Positions 17,914 through 26,770 of a stretch of DNA of 64,000 bases are shown here, piece after piece. Position 1 is the first letter of the stretch, and each line of letters begins with the position of its first letter. This stretch comes from Methylobacterium brachythecii (lineage in GTDB: Bacteria; Pseudomonadota; Alphaproteobacteria; Rhizobiales; Beijerinckiaceae), in the NCBI RefSeq assembly GCF_014196345.1, contig NZ_JACIDN010000005.1, positions 310,001 to 374,000 on the forward strand, read 5' to 3'. Made by a program: the position numbers and the translations under genes. Under the pieces are notes generated by a model. It was given only the letters and a program-made list of their open reading frames with translations. It made no database searches and was not told the origin of the DNA.

Positions 17914-18257
17914 GGATTTCACCGATCTGCGGGCAATTTCGAGCGCGAAAGGCCGGTGGTTACGTGCGCAGAGGACGGGCGCCGTTCGCGGTCCTCGTCG
18001 AAGAACCGCGAAGGCTGCGCATCTCGTCCAGCCTGCAATTCGTGTGTCTCGCCCACCGCATCCAGAGCTTGCGCCGTCTCTCCTCCGAAGCGTCTTGGCA
18101 TGCGTGATCCGGGGGCTCATCGTCCGATTGGACTAAACAATGTCGGCGAGGTTCCGCCGCGCTCCGACCGAAGCGGTCGATGTACGAAAGTCGCTTCCGA
18201 TTCAAAGAATTAGCGGGCTTCGAGCAGGAGCCCGTTTCCGCTCTCTCGCAGCCTGCG

Positions 18258-19346
18258 CTACCCCGGCGACTTCACGCCACTGAGGAGGGCGGCGAGCTCG
18301 GATTGGCTCCCAACGCCTGATTTGTCGAACACCGCTCTCAGCTGGGCGCGGACGGTGTTGACCGCGATCCCCAACTGGCTCGCCGTCTCCGGCACGCTCA
18401 GGCCCTGCGCGATGCTCCCAGCTGTCCTGGCCTCGGCAGGCGTCAGATCGAACAAACCCTGGACGAGGGCGAGGTCGAGCTTCCGCTCGATGCCGATCGG
18501 CGTCACGACCAGGAGATGCGCGGCCCTGGTGAAGACGTCGCGGGCGTGGCCGGTGATCGGTACCATGTGCAGGACGGCGCGCGCGTCCGAGCCCGCGGCC
18601 CGTATGGGGATCGACACGCTTTCGGGCCGCGCGCTGGCATTCGACTTGTCGATCAGATCGAAGACGACTTTTTGCGCGACAGGATCTTCGATCGAGAGCC
18701 TTCCACGGCCGTCCTTGAACAGCGACGGCATCATCGCTTCGAAACGCCGGTTGCACGCGATGATCGCCCCCTGCGCGCCGATGGCGGCCGAGGCGAGCCC
18801 CAGGAGCTCCAGATCCGACACCGTGTTCTCGAAGCGCTGCTGGGTGTAACGGGCCGCCAGCATGGCGGCGCGAGCCAGATGCGGCCTGTACGGATCGAGC
18901 CGTTCGGCATCGCCGCGCGAGAACGGGCTCTGGCCGCTCCGCCTCTCGATGTTGATGACCAGCGTGTCGCCGTTGGGGACGTTGATCGCGGTGCCCACAT
19001 GCTGGCCGCCGCCGAGCCGGCGCATGTCCTGGTACATCGGCTCCGCCTCGAGCTCGGCGGGCGTGAACAGATCGAGATCCGTCAGGAAGCCGGCGTGATC
19101 ACGCTTGACGCCGCGCTCGACGAGCGGATTGCGGGCCATCCAGCCATTTGCCAGGAACTGCGCGAAGAAGGGCGTCGTGGCCTCGGAGGCGATCCAGCGC
19201 GTCACCCCAGCGGACACGGTGAAGAGCATGCCGCCCCAGGCATCGCTCTCCGCAGTCAGCTTGTCCAGCAGACCCGGCCACAGTTCCGGGATGTGAGCCG
19301 CTTCGTAGATCTCGCCGAGAAGTGTATCATTGAGCACATTCAGCAA
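18258..19346 (-). CDS. LuxR-type HTH transcriptional regulator
   Basis: A 362-residue regulator ending in a LuxR/GerE helix-turn-helix (about residues 295-350): LTPAEARTAGSIAQGLSVPE followed by ASQLGIAVNTVRAQLRAVFD. The N-terminal 290 residues resemble PAS/GAF-like sensor regions, but no named domain can be assigned; there is no receiver-domain Asp motif. Translation probably starts at a TTG (19346) with AAGGTGG 5 nt upstream. A 24-nt inverted repeat about 125 nt upstream may be its operator. Confidence 0.88.
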   Translation of the reverse strand: MLNVLNDTLLGEIYEAAHIPELWPGLLDKLTAESDAWGGMLFTVSAGVTRWIASEATTPFFAQFLANGWMARNPLVERGVKRDHAGFLTDLDLFTPAELEAEPMYQDMRRLGGGQHVGTAINVPNGDTLVINIERRSGQSPFSRGDAERLDPYRPHLARAAMLAARYTQQRFENTVSDLELLGLASAAIGAQGAIIACNRRFEAMMPSLFKDGRGRLSIEDPVAQKVVFDLIDKSNASARPESVSIPIRAAGSDARAVLHMVPITGHARDVFTRAAHLLVVTPIGIERKLDLALVQGLFDLTPAEARTAGSIAQGLSVPETASQLGIAVNTVRAQLRAVFDKSGVGSQSELAALLSGVKSPG

Positions 19347-19913
19347 ACCGCCACCTTAAATCGCTGGACAATATATCGCCTGGAATGCCGCCATTTGAGC
19401 ATATCGGATTTGCATTCGCAATTTGCTTGGAAATTTCTATACTATTACACAGATCAAATGTCGAATTTTGTTCATTTATACAGCTATAAATGAATCCTGT
19501 CGCTGTCACCATGCACCCAGCAACGTATGAATATTCTTTGGATCACATCGTCTATCTGGGGCGTGCTTGCGACTGGAAGTTCATCGCCACGCACCACCGA
19601 TCATGCTGTCCGACTTGGTTCCTTCGTGCGATCGCATGCCCGCCCGAGCTTTCCGAAGCTCACGCGACAATTGAAACCCAGGCGCGAATTCAAACGGCCG
19701 ATCCGAAAAAACGTTCGACTGCCGAGCCCGCGCCGACAACCGGAAGCGATCTTCGGAATCGTCCATCGTTGGGCGCCGACATCAGTCGGCGTCCAGCATA
19801 GAAGGAAGCCAATTCCGCCGCCCCGTGGCAATCCGATTCCAGCGCAAGAAGCGGAGTTCTTCGCGGCCTGCGCGATCACATAAGCGGCCCGTCGCCAAGC
19901 CACGGAGCCCCGC
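19347..19913. other. Intergenic, 567 bp, A+T-rich left part
   Basis: No credible gene. The left 150 bp are strikingly A+T-rich for this genome and form the promoter side of the LuxR-type gene. They include the inverted repeat TTCATTTATA (19471-19480) with TATAAATGAA (19485-19494). The remainder is G+C-rich with short open frames that look like chance. Confidence 0.5.
19471..19494. promoter_or_regulatory. Perfect 10-bp inverted repeat, 4-nt loop
   Basis: TTCATTTATA, loop CAGC, TATAAATGAA. It lies 125-148 nt upstream of the LuxR-type regulator start and far from the next gene on the right, so operator use by that regulator is the simplest reading. Confidence 0.4.
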
Positions 19914-20609
19914 ATGACCGGTCCCCACGTCACGATCGAACCCTCGATCCTCTACCTCGGCACGCCCGTCGTGCTCATCAGCACGCAGAATGAGGACGGT
20001 ACCGCCAACCTCGCACCGATGTCGTCCGCGTGGTGGCTCGGATGGCGCTGCATGCTCGGCCTCCAGACCGCATCGCAGACGCCGCAGAACATGATCCGCA
20101 CGGGCCAGTGCGTGCTCAATCTGGCGTCGCCGAAGCAAGTCGACGCGGTGAACAAATTGACCCGTCTGACGGGCACCGCATCGGTGCCCGAACTGAAGCA
20201 ACGGCTGGGCTATGTGTACGAGCCGGCCAAGTTCGAAGCGGCTGGCTTGACCCCGGTGCCATCGCAGACCGTGGCCGCGCCGCGCGTCCTGGAATGTCCC
20301 ATCCAACTGGAGGCCGTCGTTGCGGCGCGTCACGACATGATGGCCGACGATCCCCAAGTCGCAGGGCTGATATCGGCATTCGAGGTGCGCATCACCCGTG
20401 TTCACGTGCATCCGAGCCTGCTCATGGACGGGCACGAGAACCGGATCGATCCGCTCAAGTGGCAGCCGCTGATCATGAACTTCCAGAAGCTCTATGGGGT
20501 CTCCGAGATCGAGGTCGCTCCCTCCAGCCTCGCGCAGATCGACGAAAGGATCTACCGGATGCCCGATGTGGATCGGGCGCGTGGAGAAGCGCTCGAACCA
20601 TCTCCCTGA
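19914..20609 (+). CDS. Flavin reductase-like FMN-binding protein
   Basis: A 231-residue protein of the flavin reductase-like split-barrel family. The N-terminal half has PVVLISTQNEDGTANLAPMS, the usual strand-turn-strand FMN-site region, and TPQNMIRTGQCVLNLASPKQ. The C-terminal half carries VLECPIQLEAVVAARHD and FEVRITRVHVHPSLLMDG. Such proteins supply reduced flavin or act as flavin-dependent oxidoreductases. GGAG lies before the ATG. It is monocistronic as far as can be seen. Confidence 0.85.
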   Translation: MTGPHVTIEPSILYLGTPVVLISTQNEDGTANLAPMSSAWWLGWRCMLGLQTASQTPQNMIRTGQCVLNLASPKQVDAVNKLTRLTGTASVPELKQRLGYVYEPAKFEAAGLTPVPSQTVAAPRVLECPIQLEAVVAARHDMMADDPQVAGLISAFEVRITRVHVHPSLLMDGHENRIDPLKWQPLIMNFQKLYGVSEIEVAPSSLAQIDERIYRMPDVDRARGEALEPSP

Positions 20610-20788
20610 GTGTGTCGGCGGCAGCCGGTTTCGGGGCGCACTCGGCTACGCTTCAACGGTGGCGTCGTGTAGAATGCAGCCGTGGTCGCCAGGCGTCCGG
20701 TTCGACGACCGGTTAGCGTGGCCCCGGCTCGGCGCGTCAGCAGGACTGCGCTACACCGGCCGCCACCTCCACTGCGACGCCCGGAGCC

Positions 20789-21415
20789 ATGATCGCACCT
20801 GGATCGGATCTCGAGGGCGACGCCCTGTTCGCCCCTTCAGTCGCTCGTAACCGCGAGGTGATCCTCGAGGTGCTGCGCCGGGTGCTGCCGCCCTCCGGGC
20901 TCGTTCTCGAAACTGCGAGCGGCTCCGGCGAGCACGTCGTCCATTTCGCGCGGGCACTCCCGGACCTCACCTGGCAGCCGAGCGATCCGGAGCCGGCAGC
21001 GCTCAGGAGCATCGCCGCGCATGCCCGCGCCGCCGGCCTCGCTAACCTGCGCCCGGCCCTGGCTCTCGACGTCAAAGAACCGCTCTGGCCGCTGGAGCAT
21101 GCCGACGCGGTCGTGTCGATCAACATGGTTCACATCGCACCTTGGAGCGCTGCCGAGGGCCTGATGGCTGGCGCAGGGCGGGTGCTGGATGAGGGCGGCC
21201 TGCTCGTGCTCTACGGGCCGTTTCTGGTGGACGGGATGCACACCGCACCGAGCAACGCGGCCTTCGACGAGGATCTGAGGCGGCGTGATCCGCGCTGGGG
21301 TATCCGGGATGTCGCGGCGCTCCAAGAGGCCGCCGCCCCGCGCGGACTCAGGCTCGCCCAGCGTGTGCCCATGCCAGCCAACAATCTCTGCCTGATCTTC
21401 CGCAAATCCGCCTGA
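20789..21415 (+). CDS. DUF938 SAM-dependent methyltransferase-like protein
   Basis: A 208-residue class I methyltransferase fold of the DUF938 family. The SAM-binding glycine loop is LETASGSGEHVVHFARALPD, followed by the acidic strand WQPSDPEP, then AVVSINMVHIAPWSAAEGLM and LLVLYGPFLVDGMHTAPSN, all typical of the family. The substrate is unknown. Confidence 0.87.
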   Translation: MIAPGSDLEGDALFAPSVARNREVILEVLRRVLPPSGLVLETASGSGEHVVHFARALPDLTWQPSDPEPAALRSIAAHARAAGLANLRPALALDVKEPLWPLEHADAVVSINMVHIAPWSAAEGLMAGAGRVLDEGGLLVLYGPFLVDGMHTAPSNAAFDEDLRRRDPRWGIRDVAALQEAAAPRGLRLAQRVPMPANNLCLIFRKSA

Positions 21416-21545
21416 ACCGCGGGCCCGTTCCAGTCCGTGGAACGTGGTCGACCAGCGATTGACCGAGACCGTTCGACGCGTCAGATCGACCTCACGGCGG
21501 ACAATGCTTCACGGAACTCGTCCGCAATCAGGGAGCGTCGAGCCC

Positions 21546-22631
21546 ATGAGCCTTTCGTATCTTCGCAGCGGAGCGTTGGGGGTGGCCCTGATGCTGGGCG
21601 CGACCGCGGTTCAGGGGGCGCCCGCCGGCTTTCCGAACCAGACGGAAGGCGATTACGTCGCCAAGGATTTTCGCTTCGCCGACGGCAGCACCCTGCCGGA
21701 AGTGAAGCTGCACTACACCACGCTCGGCACACCGCATAAGAACGCGGCCGGCGAGATCGACAACGCAGTGCTCGCCCTGCACGGCACCACCGGCACCGGC
21801 AAGCAGTTCCTGCTCCCGACCCTCGCCCCGGATCTCTTCGCCGAGGGCGCGCCGCTCGACGCCTCGAAATACTACGTGATCCTGCCGGACGGCCTGGGTC
21901 GCGGCGGCTCCACGAAGCCTTCGGACGGGCTCAAGGCGAAGTTCCCGCGCTACGGCTATGCAGACGTCGTCGAGGGCCAGCACCGGCTCGTCACCGAAGG
22001 GCTCGGCATCAAGCACCTGCGCCTCGTCATGGGCACGTCGATGGGCGGAATGCAGGCCTGGATGTGGGGCGAGCGCTACCCCGATTCCATGGACCGGATC
22101 GCGGCGGTGGCGAGTCAGCCGATCCAGGTCAGTGGCCGCAATGCGCTCTGGCGGCGCCTACTCATCGAGAACATCCGCAACGATCCCGACTACAAGGGTG
22201 GCGACTACACCGAGCAGCCGAGCCACTTTCTCAAGGTGCTGCCGATCTTCAACATCATGACCGAGAGCGTGCTCGGCTTGCAGAAGGACGCGCCGACCAA
22301 CGACGGGGCCCGCCAGCTCTTCGACAAGTACGCCGCCGCCTTCACCGGAAAGGTCGATGCCAACGACTGGCTGTACTGGTTCGATTCCTCCTACGATTAC
22401 GACCCCTATGCGGGGCTCGAGCGGATCAAGGCGCCGCTGCTCGCCGTGAATTTCGCCGACGACGAACTGAACCCGCCTCAGCTCGACGTGATGGACGGGG
22501 CGATGGCCAAGCTGAAGAACAGCCGCTTCGTGCTGGTGCCGGCCTCGGCCGAAACCCATGGCCACCAATCACTGCGCTACGCCAAGCTCTGGAAGGGTTA
22601 TCTCCAGGAGTTCATGGCCAGCGCAAAATAG
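21546..22631 (+). CDS. MetX-like alpha/beta hydrolase, exported
   Basis: A 361-residue alpha/beta-hydrolase resembling homoserine O-acetyltransferase (MetX) but with a signal peptide (LRSGALGVALMLGATAVQGA), which real MetX lacks. The nucleophile Ser sits in LVMGTSMGGMQAWMWGERYP, the acid in NFADDELNPP and the His in ASAETHGHQSL. A periplasmic esterase or acyl-transfer role is more likely than methionine synthesis. GGGAGCG precedes the ATG at 21546; the open stretch upstream is not protein-like. Confidence 0.87.
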   Translation: MSLSYLRSGALGVALMLGATAVQGAPAGFPNQTEGDYVAKDFRFADGSTLPEVKLHYTTLGTPHKNAAGEIDNAVLALHGTTGTGKQFLLPTLAPDLFAEGAPLDASKYYVILPDGLGRGGSTKPSDGLKAKFPRYGYADVVEGQHRLVTEGLGIKHLRLVMGTSMGGMQAWMWGERYPDSMDRIAAVASQPIQVSGRNALWRRLLIENIRNDPDYKGGDYTEQPSHFLKVLPIFNIMTESVLGLQKDAPTNDGARQLFDKYAAAFTGKVDANDWLYWFDSSYDYDPYAGLERIKAPLLAVNFADDELNPPQLDVMDGAMAKLKNSRFVLVPASAETHGHQSLRYAKLWKGYLQEFMASAK

Positions 22632-22706
22632 CCGGGCAACGGGACCAGAACGCCTAGGCTGCGGTCGGGGCAAAGCCCTGATCGCAGCCTAGCGGGCACC
22701 GGTGCC

Positions 22707-23009
22707 TCACCGGATGCCGTCATAGTTGCTGCCGGTATAGCGGCAGATCACCTTGCAGCGCGGACCGCCATTGCTCTGGTAGGACTTCGCGTGCCCGATC
22801 GACCCGGTCATGTCCTGGGTCGGGTTTCCGCCCGGTTGGCGCACCACGATGTTGCAGAAGTGCTGGGGGCTCTTCTGGTATTTCGGGCAGGCCGGCGTGT
22901 CGCGGCCGGCGAAGAGATCAATCAAGGTCTCGGGTTTCGCGAGAGCAGGCCCCGTCGAAGCACCGAGCGAGAGAGCAAGAACGAAGGTACGCGTGAGGGA
23001 TCCAAGCAA
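22707..23009 (-). CDS. Small secreted protein with cysteines
   Basis: A 100-residue protein. AAGGAG stands 7 nt before a TTG at 23009, giving a clean signal peptide (LGSLTRTFVLALSLGASTGP, cleavage near ALA-KP). The mature part has four cysteines (TPACPKYQKSPQHFCNIVV and PRCKVICRYTG) that could form two disulfides. No family is recognised. Confidence 0.65.
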   Translation of the reverse strand: MLGSLTRTFVLALSLGASTGPALAKPETLIDLFAGRDTPACPKYQKSPQHFCNIVVRQPGGNPTQDMTGSIGHAKSYQSNGGPRCKVICRYTGSNYDGIR

Positions 23010-23112
23010 AATGCCGCTCCTTGATTGATCGGCGACTGCACGATCGTGAGGCATTTGCTCAAATAACATTCAAACAATAGAAAATACGTGCGCCAAGTCA
23101 CGACTATAAATC

Positions 23113-23127
23113 TTGGATTTAATCCAA
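23113..23127. promoter_or_regulatory. Perfect 15-bp palindrome
   Basis: TTGGATT-T-AATCCAA lies in an A+T-rich gap about 105 nt upstream of the small secreted protein start. It may be an operator for that gene; no regulator is identified. Confidence 0.35.
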
Positions 23128-23213
23128 AATAATCGCATTTTTATTTGCGGAGTATTTTTAGTCCGCACTCAAGACGTCATCGCAAGCGCAGCGACGGGGA
23201 GGCGGCTTCTGCT

Positions 23214-23984
23214 TCAGAGATCTGCCGACCGCCGCGACAGCTCCGCCCGCAGCGTCCGCGCCGCCTCGACCAGGGCCGCATCGCGCCGCTGGCGGGGCCG
23301 GGCGAGGTCGATCGAGACATCCGCCGCGATCCGGCCCGGCGAGCCGGCGAGCACCACAACGCGGTCTGCGAGATAGACCGCCTCGTCGATGTCGTGGGTC
23401 ACGAACAGCACGGTCTTGCAGGTCTTCTGCTGGATGCGCTGGACCTCGTCCTGCAGGCCTTCGCGGGTGAAGCTGTCCAGGGCGGAGAACGGCTCGTCCA
23501 TCAGGAGCACCTCGGGCTCGACGGCGAGTGCGCGGGCCAGCGCCACGCGCTGCCTCTGGCCGCCCGAGAGCTGGTGCGGCCAGCGTTGCCCGAGATCGCC
23601 GAGGCCGACGAGGGACAGCATCGCCTGCGCGCGCTCGCAGCGCTCGCTTTTGGCCATGCCCATCCGCTCCAGCCCGAAGGCGACGTTGGAGAGCACCCGG
23701 CGCCAGGGCAGCAGCCGCGCATCCTGGAAGACCAGGGCCATCGGCGTGCGGTTGTTCGGATCGGTGTTCAGCGTGACAGTACCGCTGCTCGGCGTCGCGA
23801 GGTCGATCAGCACGCGCAGCAGGGTCGACTTGCCGACGCCGGACTCGCCCACAATCACCAGGAACTGCCCGCGCGGGATCGCGAGATCGAGTTCTTGCAG
23901 GATGACGTTGCGTCGGCCGTCGCGCTCGTAGGCGAGGCTTAGACCTTCGATGTCGATGATCGGCGCGCCCACGTCGGTGCTCAT
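23214..23984 (-). CDS. ABC transporter ATPase, nitrate/sulfonate/taurine type
   Basis: A 256-residue importer ATPase. It shows Walker A GESGVGKSTLLRVLID, the Q-loop region MALVFQDARLLPWRRVLSNV, the signature [20 protein letters not shown], Walker B LLMDEPFSALD and the switch His in FVTHDIDEAVYLADRVVVL. The LLPWRRVLSNV block is typical of the SsuB/TauB/NrtD group. The start ATG at 23984 overlaps the permease stop by 4 nt (ATGA). Confidence 0.93.
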   Translation of the reverse strand: MSTDVGAPIIDIEGLSLAYERDGRRNVILQELDLAIPRGQFLVIVGESGVGKSTLLRVLIDLATPSSGTVTLNTDPNNRTPMALVFQDARLLPWRRVLSNVAFGLERMGMAKSERCERAQAMLSLVGLGDLGQRWPHQLSGGQRQRVALARALAVEPEVLLMDEPFSALDSFTREGLQDEVQRIQQKTCKTVLFVTHDIDEAVYLADRVVVLAGSPGRIAADVSIDLARPRQRRDAALVEAARTLRAELSRRSADL

Positions 23985-24733
23985 GGCCGCCACCGCAGCA
24001 GCCAACCTTGCAGGGCGACGAAGGCCGTGTCGAACAGGCCGTAGAGCGCGGCCATGGTCAGCATGTAGACCACCACGATGTCGGTGGAGAGGAGCGAGGA
24101 GGCCTGCATCATCCGCTGGCCGATGCCGGGCACGCCGAAGATCTCGGCGGCGACCACGGCCATCCAGGCCTGACCGAGCGCCGTGCGCAGGCCGACCAGG
24201 ATGCCGGGGGTGGCTGCCGGCAGCATGATCTTGACGAGGCGAGACCAGGCCGAGCGAAAGCCGAAGGCCTGGGCCACCTCGACGAGATCGCGGTCAACGC
24301 CACGCACCGCGCCTTGGGTCGCGAAGAACACGATCCAGAACACGGCGATGGCGATGATGAAGATCGCCGCCCGCGGCTCCACGCCGAACCAGATGATCGC
24401 GAAGGGCACCCAGGCGAGGCCCGGGATCGGACGCAGCAGGCGCACGATCCAGGCGGTCAGGTTCTCGAACCAACGGAACATGCCCGAGACCAGCCCGAGA
24501 CCGATGCCTGCCCCCGCACCAACCGCGAGGCCGACGAGGTAGTGGCTCAGGCTCTCCCACACGGCCACGAGCCAGCCGCCATTCCTGATCTCCTTGAGGA
24601 AGGCGGCGGGAATGGTCGAGGGCGGCGGCAGGAAGGCCGGGTTGACCAGATCGAGTCGCGGGGCCGCCTCCCAGATGCAGAGGAAGACGAGAAGCCCGGC
24701 GAGAGCCAGACCGGTCGAACGGAGGCGGTTCAT
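23981..24733 (-). CDS. ABC transporter permease, nitrate/sulfonate/taurine type
   Basis: A 250-residue inner-membrane permease with about six helices and the EAA-like loop GVDRDLVEVAQAFGFRSAWS preceding the ATPase contact. The N-terminus LAGLLVFLCIWEAAPRLDLV and the segment PIPGLAWVPFAIIWFGVEPR are typical of SsuC/TauC/NrtB permeases. It lies between the binding-protein gene (separated by 176 nt with a repeat element) and the ATPase gene (4-nt overlap). Confidence 0.93.
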   Translation of the reverse strand: MNRLRSTGLALAGLLVFLCIWEAAPRLDLVNPAFLPPPSTIPAAFLKEIRNGGWLVAVWESLSHYLVGLAVGAGAGIGLGLVSGMFRWFENLTAWIVRLLRPIPGLAWVPFAIIWFGVEPRAAIFIIAIAVFWIVFFATQGAVRGVDRDLVEVAQAFGFRSAWSRLVKIMLPAATPGILVGLRTALGQAWMAVVAAEIFGVPGIGQRMMQASSLLSTDIVVVYMLTMAALYGLFDTAFVALQGWLLRWRP

Positions 24734-24770
24734 GAGGCCTCCGGGCACTGAGCCTGGAGCAGACCCACTA

Positions 24771-24864
24771 CCGTCATTGCAAGCGCAGCGAAGCCATCGA
24801 GAGCCACACCCGCGGCGACAGGGCAGGGGTCCTGGATGGCTTCGCCTGCGGCTCGCAATGACGG
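24771..24864. repeat. Dispersed inverted-repeat element, copy 2
   Basis: Begins CCGTCATTGCAAGCGCAGCG and ends GGCTCGCAATGACGG, with an inverted inner GAAGCCATC/GATGGCTTC pair. It sits inside an operon, between the binding-protein gene and the permease gene, so on the RNA it can form a stem and alter relative expression of the two. Confidence 0.8.
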
Positions 24865-24909
24865 AGAGGGCATCGGGCCGATCGATGGAAACGCCGAACG
24901 CACGAACAC

Positions 24910-25938
24910 CTACGGCTTCACGGCCTTCTCGTACGGCTTGGCGTCGAACAGCCCGTCGGTCGGGGCCTCCTTGTCGAGGGTGCCGATGGAGACCTGATAG
25001 GTCTGCAGCGCTTTCGTCGCCTCGATGATCGTGCGCGGATCGGCAACGAATTTCGCGGCCGGCGAGGAGATCGCCTTCTGGATGGTGGCGACGTCGGTGA
25101 TGCCCTTGCCAAGCGCCTGCTCCACATGCGGCGCGGCCTTGGCCGGGTCGGTCTTCAGGAGATCGGTCGACTTCACGAGCGCCTTGACGAGAGCGTCGAC
25201 GGCGGCCGGGTTCTTGTCGGCGAACTTGCCGTAGACCGCGACCACCGTGCCGGGCTGGTTGGGGAACATTTCGCCGCCCGTGGCGATCAGCTTGATCGCC
25301 GGGTTGCGGGTCTGGACGATAGTGAGCGCCGGCTCGCGGATCGAGGCGCCGTCCATGGCGCCGGCCAGCACCGCCTGCTGGGTGGCGTCGATGCCCATGG
25401 GCACGACCTCGGCATCGGCCTTGTCGGCCTTGGCGACCTGCCAGAGCCAGTGCTGCAGCGTGGTGTTGGGCACCGAGCCCGCCGGCTGCGTGGCGAGCCG
25501 CGCGGCGCGGCCCTCCTTGGCCTTGAACGCCTTGAAGGCATCGGCCTTGCTCGGCGCGCTGGCGAAATACGGCGCGAGCTTCGGGCCGGCCACGAACACC
25601 ATCTCCTCTATGGCGGTGGCGGCCACGACCCGCACGTCGATGCCCTTGGTGCGGGCCACGGCGAGGGGCGCGACGCCGGCCACGTAGATGTCGATGGTGC
25701 CCGAGGCGAGCGCCTGGATCATGTTCGGGCCGGATTCGAAGGTGGTGAAAGTCGGCTCGAGACCCGCCTCCTTCAGCCAGCCCTCGCCGCGGGCCACGAA
25801 GATCGGCGCCGCGCCGATCACCGGGATCACGCCGATGCGCACGGGGATCGGCGCCTGTTGGGCCGATGCGGGCAGGGGGGCGGCCAGGGAGCCGACGAGG
25901 CCGGCGAGAGCCGCCAGGGCGCTGAGCAGAAGACGCAT
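24910..25938 (-). CDS. ABC substrate-binding protein, NitT/TauT family
   Basis: A 342-residue periplasmic binding protein. The signal peptide is MRLLLSALAALAGLVGSLAA with cleavage near ASAQQA. The NMT1/THI5-like fold is seen in IGVIPVIGAAPIFVARGEGW, FESGPNMIQALASGTIDIYV and AVLAGAMDGASIREPALTIV. Together with the permease and ATPase it forms a full importer; the substrate could be taurine, an alkylsulfonate, nitrate or a pyrimidine. A second system of this type (ssu) lies at the right end of the window. Confidence 0.9.
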   Translation of the reverse strand: MRLLLSALAALAGLVGSLAAPLPASAQQAPIPVRIGVIPVIGAAPIFVARGEGWLKEAGLEPTFTTFESGPNMIQALASGTIDIYVAGVAPLAVARTKGIDVRVVAATAIEEMVFVAGPKLAPYFASAPSKADAFKAFKAKEGRAARLATQPAGSVPNTTLQHWLWQVAKADKADAEVVPMGIDATQQAVLAGAMDGASIREPALTIVQTRNPAIKLIATGGEMFPNQPGTVVAVYGKFADKNPAAVDALVKALVKSTDLLKTDPAKAAPHVEQALGKGITDVATIQKAISSPAAKFVADPRTIIEATKALQTYQVSIGTLDKEAPTDGLFDAKPYEKAVKP

Positions 25939-26177
25939 GACAGGGTCCGACGAGTGTTGCGCAGCCCCCATGGCACAGCGGCCGGAAACATCAAACCCGA
26001 ATGTGCCGGGCCGAAATCTTTGCGGTGGGCCGCGTCGACGCCTTGACCCGAGGCCGAATCCGGGCGCTGTCTCCGGACGCGCAGCGGCCATACTCCGGGA
26101 ACATGGAGCGTGGCCGTTTCGTTGATCGGCTGCCCGGACGAGCACGATCGGGCAGCGAACCACTCAGGGAGTCGTCC

Positions 26178-26591
26178 ATGAGCTTTCTCGGCAGCATCGT
26201 CAGCAAGATCCTCCACCCCTTCGGTGGCAGCTCCGAAGCCCAGGCGGCCCCCGCCGACGCACCCGCGGCTCCCGCCGGCGGCTCGGACGCTCCGGCTTCG
26301 ACCGGCGGCAGCGCCCCGGCCGCCGCTCCCGGCTCGATCGACATCGAGGCGAACCTCGCCAAGCTCGCCGCCGACAATCCGCAGAAGCTGAACTGGAAGA
26401 CCTCGATCGTCGACCTGTTGAAGCTGATCGACCTCGATTCCAGCCTGTCGGCCCGCCAAAAGCTCGCCGACGAGCTGCACTACACCGGCGACAAGAACGA
26501 TTCCGCCACGATGAACGTCTGGCTGCACAAGCAGGTGATCAAGAAGCTCGAAGAGAATGGCGGCAAGGTGCCGGCCGACCTCAAGGATTGA
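26178..26591 (+). CDS. DUF3597-family protein
   Basis: A 137-residue protein: a short N-terminal SFLGSIVSKILHPFG, a Pro/Ala-rich linker (about 20-55) and a conserved helical DUF3597 domain (NPQKLNWKTSIVDLLKLIDL, ARQKLADELHYTGDKNDSAT, NVWLHKQVIKKLEENGGKVP). The family is of unknown function, with a LysM-adjacent or stress-related distribution. It is followed by a good terminator. Confidence 0.87.
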   Translation: MSFLGSIVSKILHPFGGSSEAQAAPADAPAAPAGGSDAPASTGGSAPAAAPGSIDIEANLAKLAADNPQKLNWKTSIVDLLKLIDLDSSLSARQKLADELHYTGDKNDSATMNVWLHKQVIKKLEENGGKVPADLKD

Positions 26592-26613
26592 TTTTTCCGT
26601 AGCGTTTTCAACG

Positions 26614-26644
26614 AGGCCCGGTGTGAAAACGCCGGGCCTTTTTT
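26614..26644 (+). terminator. Rho-independent terminator after DUF3597 gene
   Basis: Stem AGGCCCGG/CCGGGCCT with a 10-nt loop, followed by a run of six T, 23 nt after the stop codon. Confidence 0.85.
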
Positions 26645-26646
26645 CG

Positions 26647-26768
26647 TGGCGCTCTTCCCTTCCCCTTGTGGGGAGGGACCAAGGGTGGGGGTGGTTCCGC
26701 CAGACACCGATGGAGGCAAGCGGCAACAACTCCAACTCCAACTCCTCCCCGCAAGGGGGAGGAGAGGC
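26647..26768. repeat. Intergenic C/G-run palindromic element
   Basis: Two self-complementary modules, CTTCCCCTTGTGGGGAGG near the left and CTCCTCCCCGCAAGGGGGAG near the right, flank a GGGTGGGGGTGG stretch. It looks like a dispersed intergenic element of a type common in Rhizobiales genomes, but no second copy is seen in this window. Confidence 0.4.
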
Positions 26769-26770
26769 CC

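Noticed and set aside
19490..19883. Short + strand frames between the LuxR and flavin reductase genes
   Set aside because: Two overlapping frames of chance-like composition, no ribosome binding site and no family.
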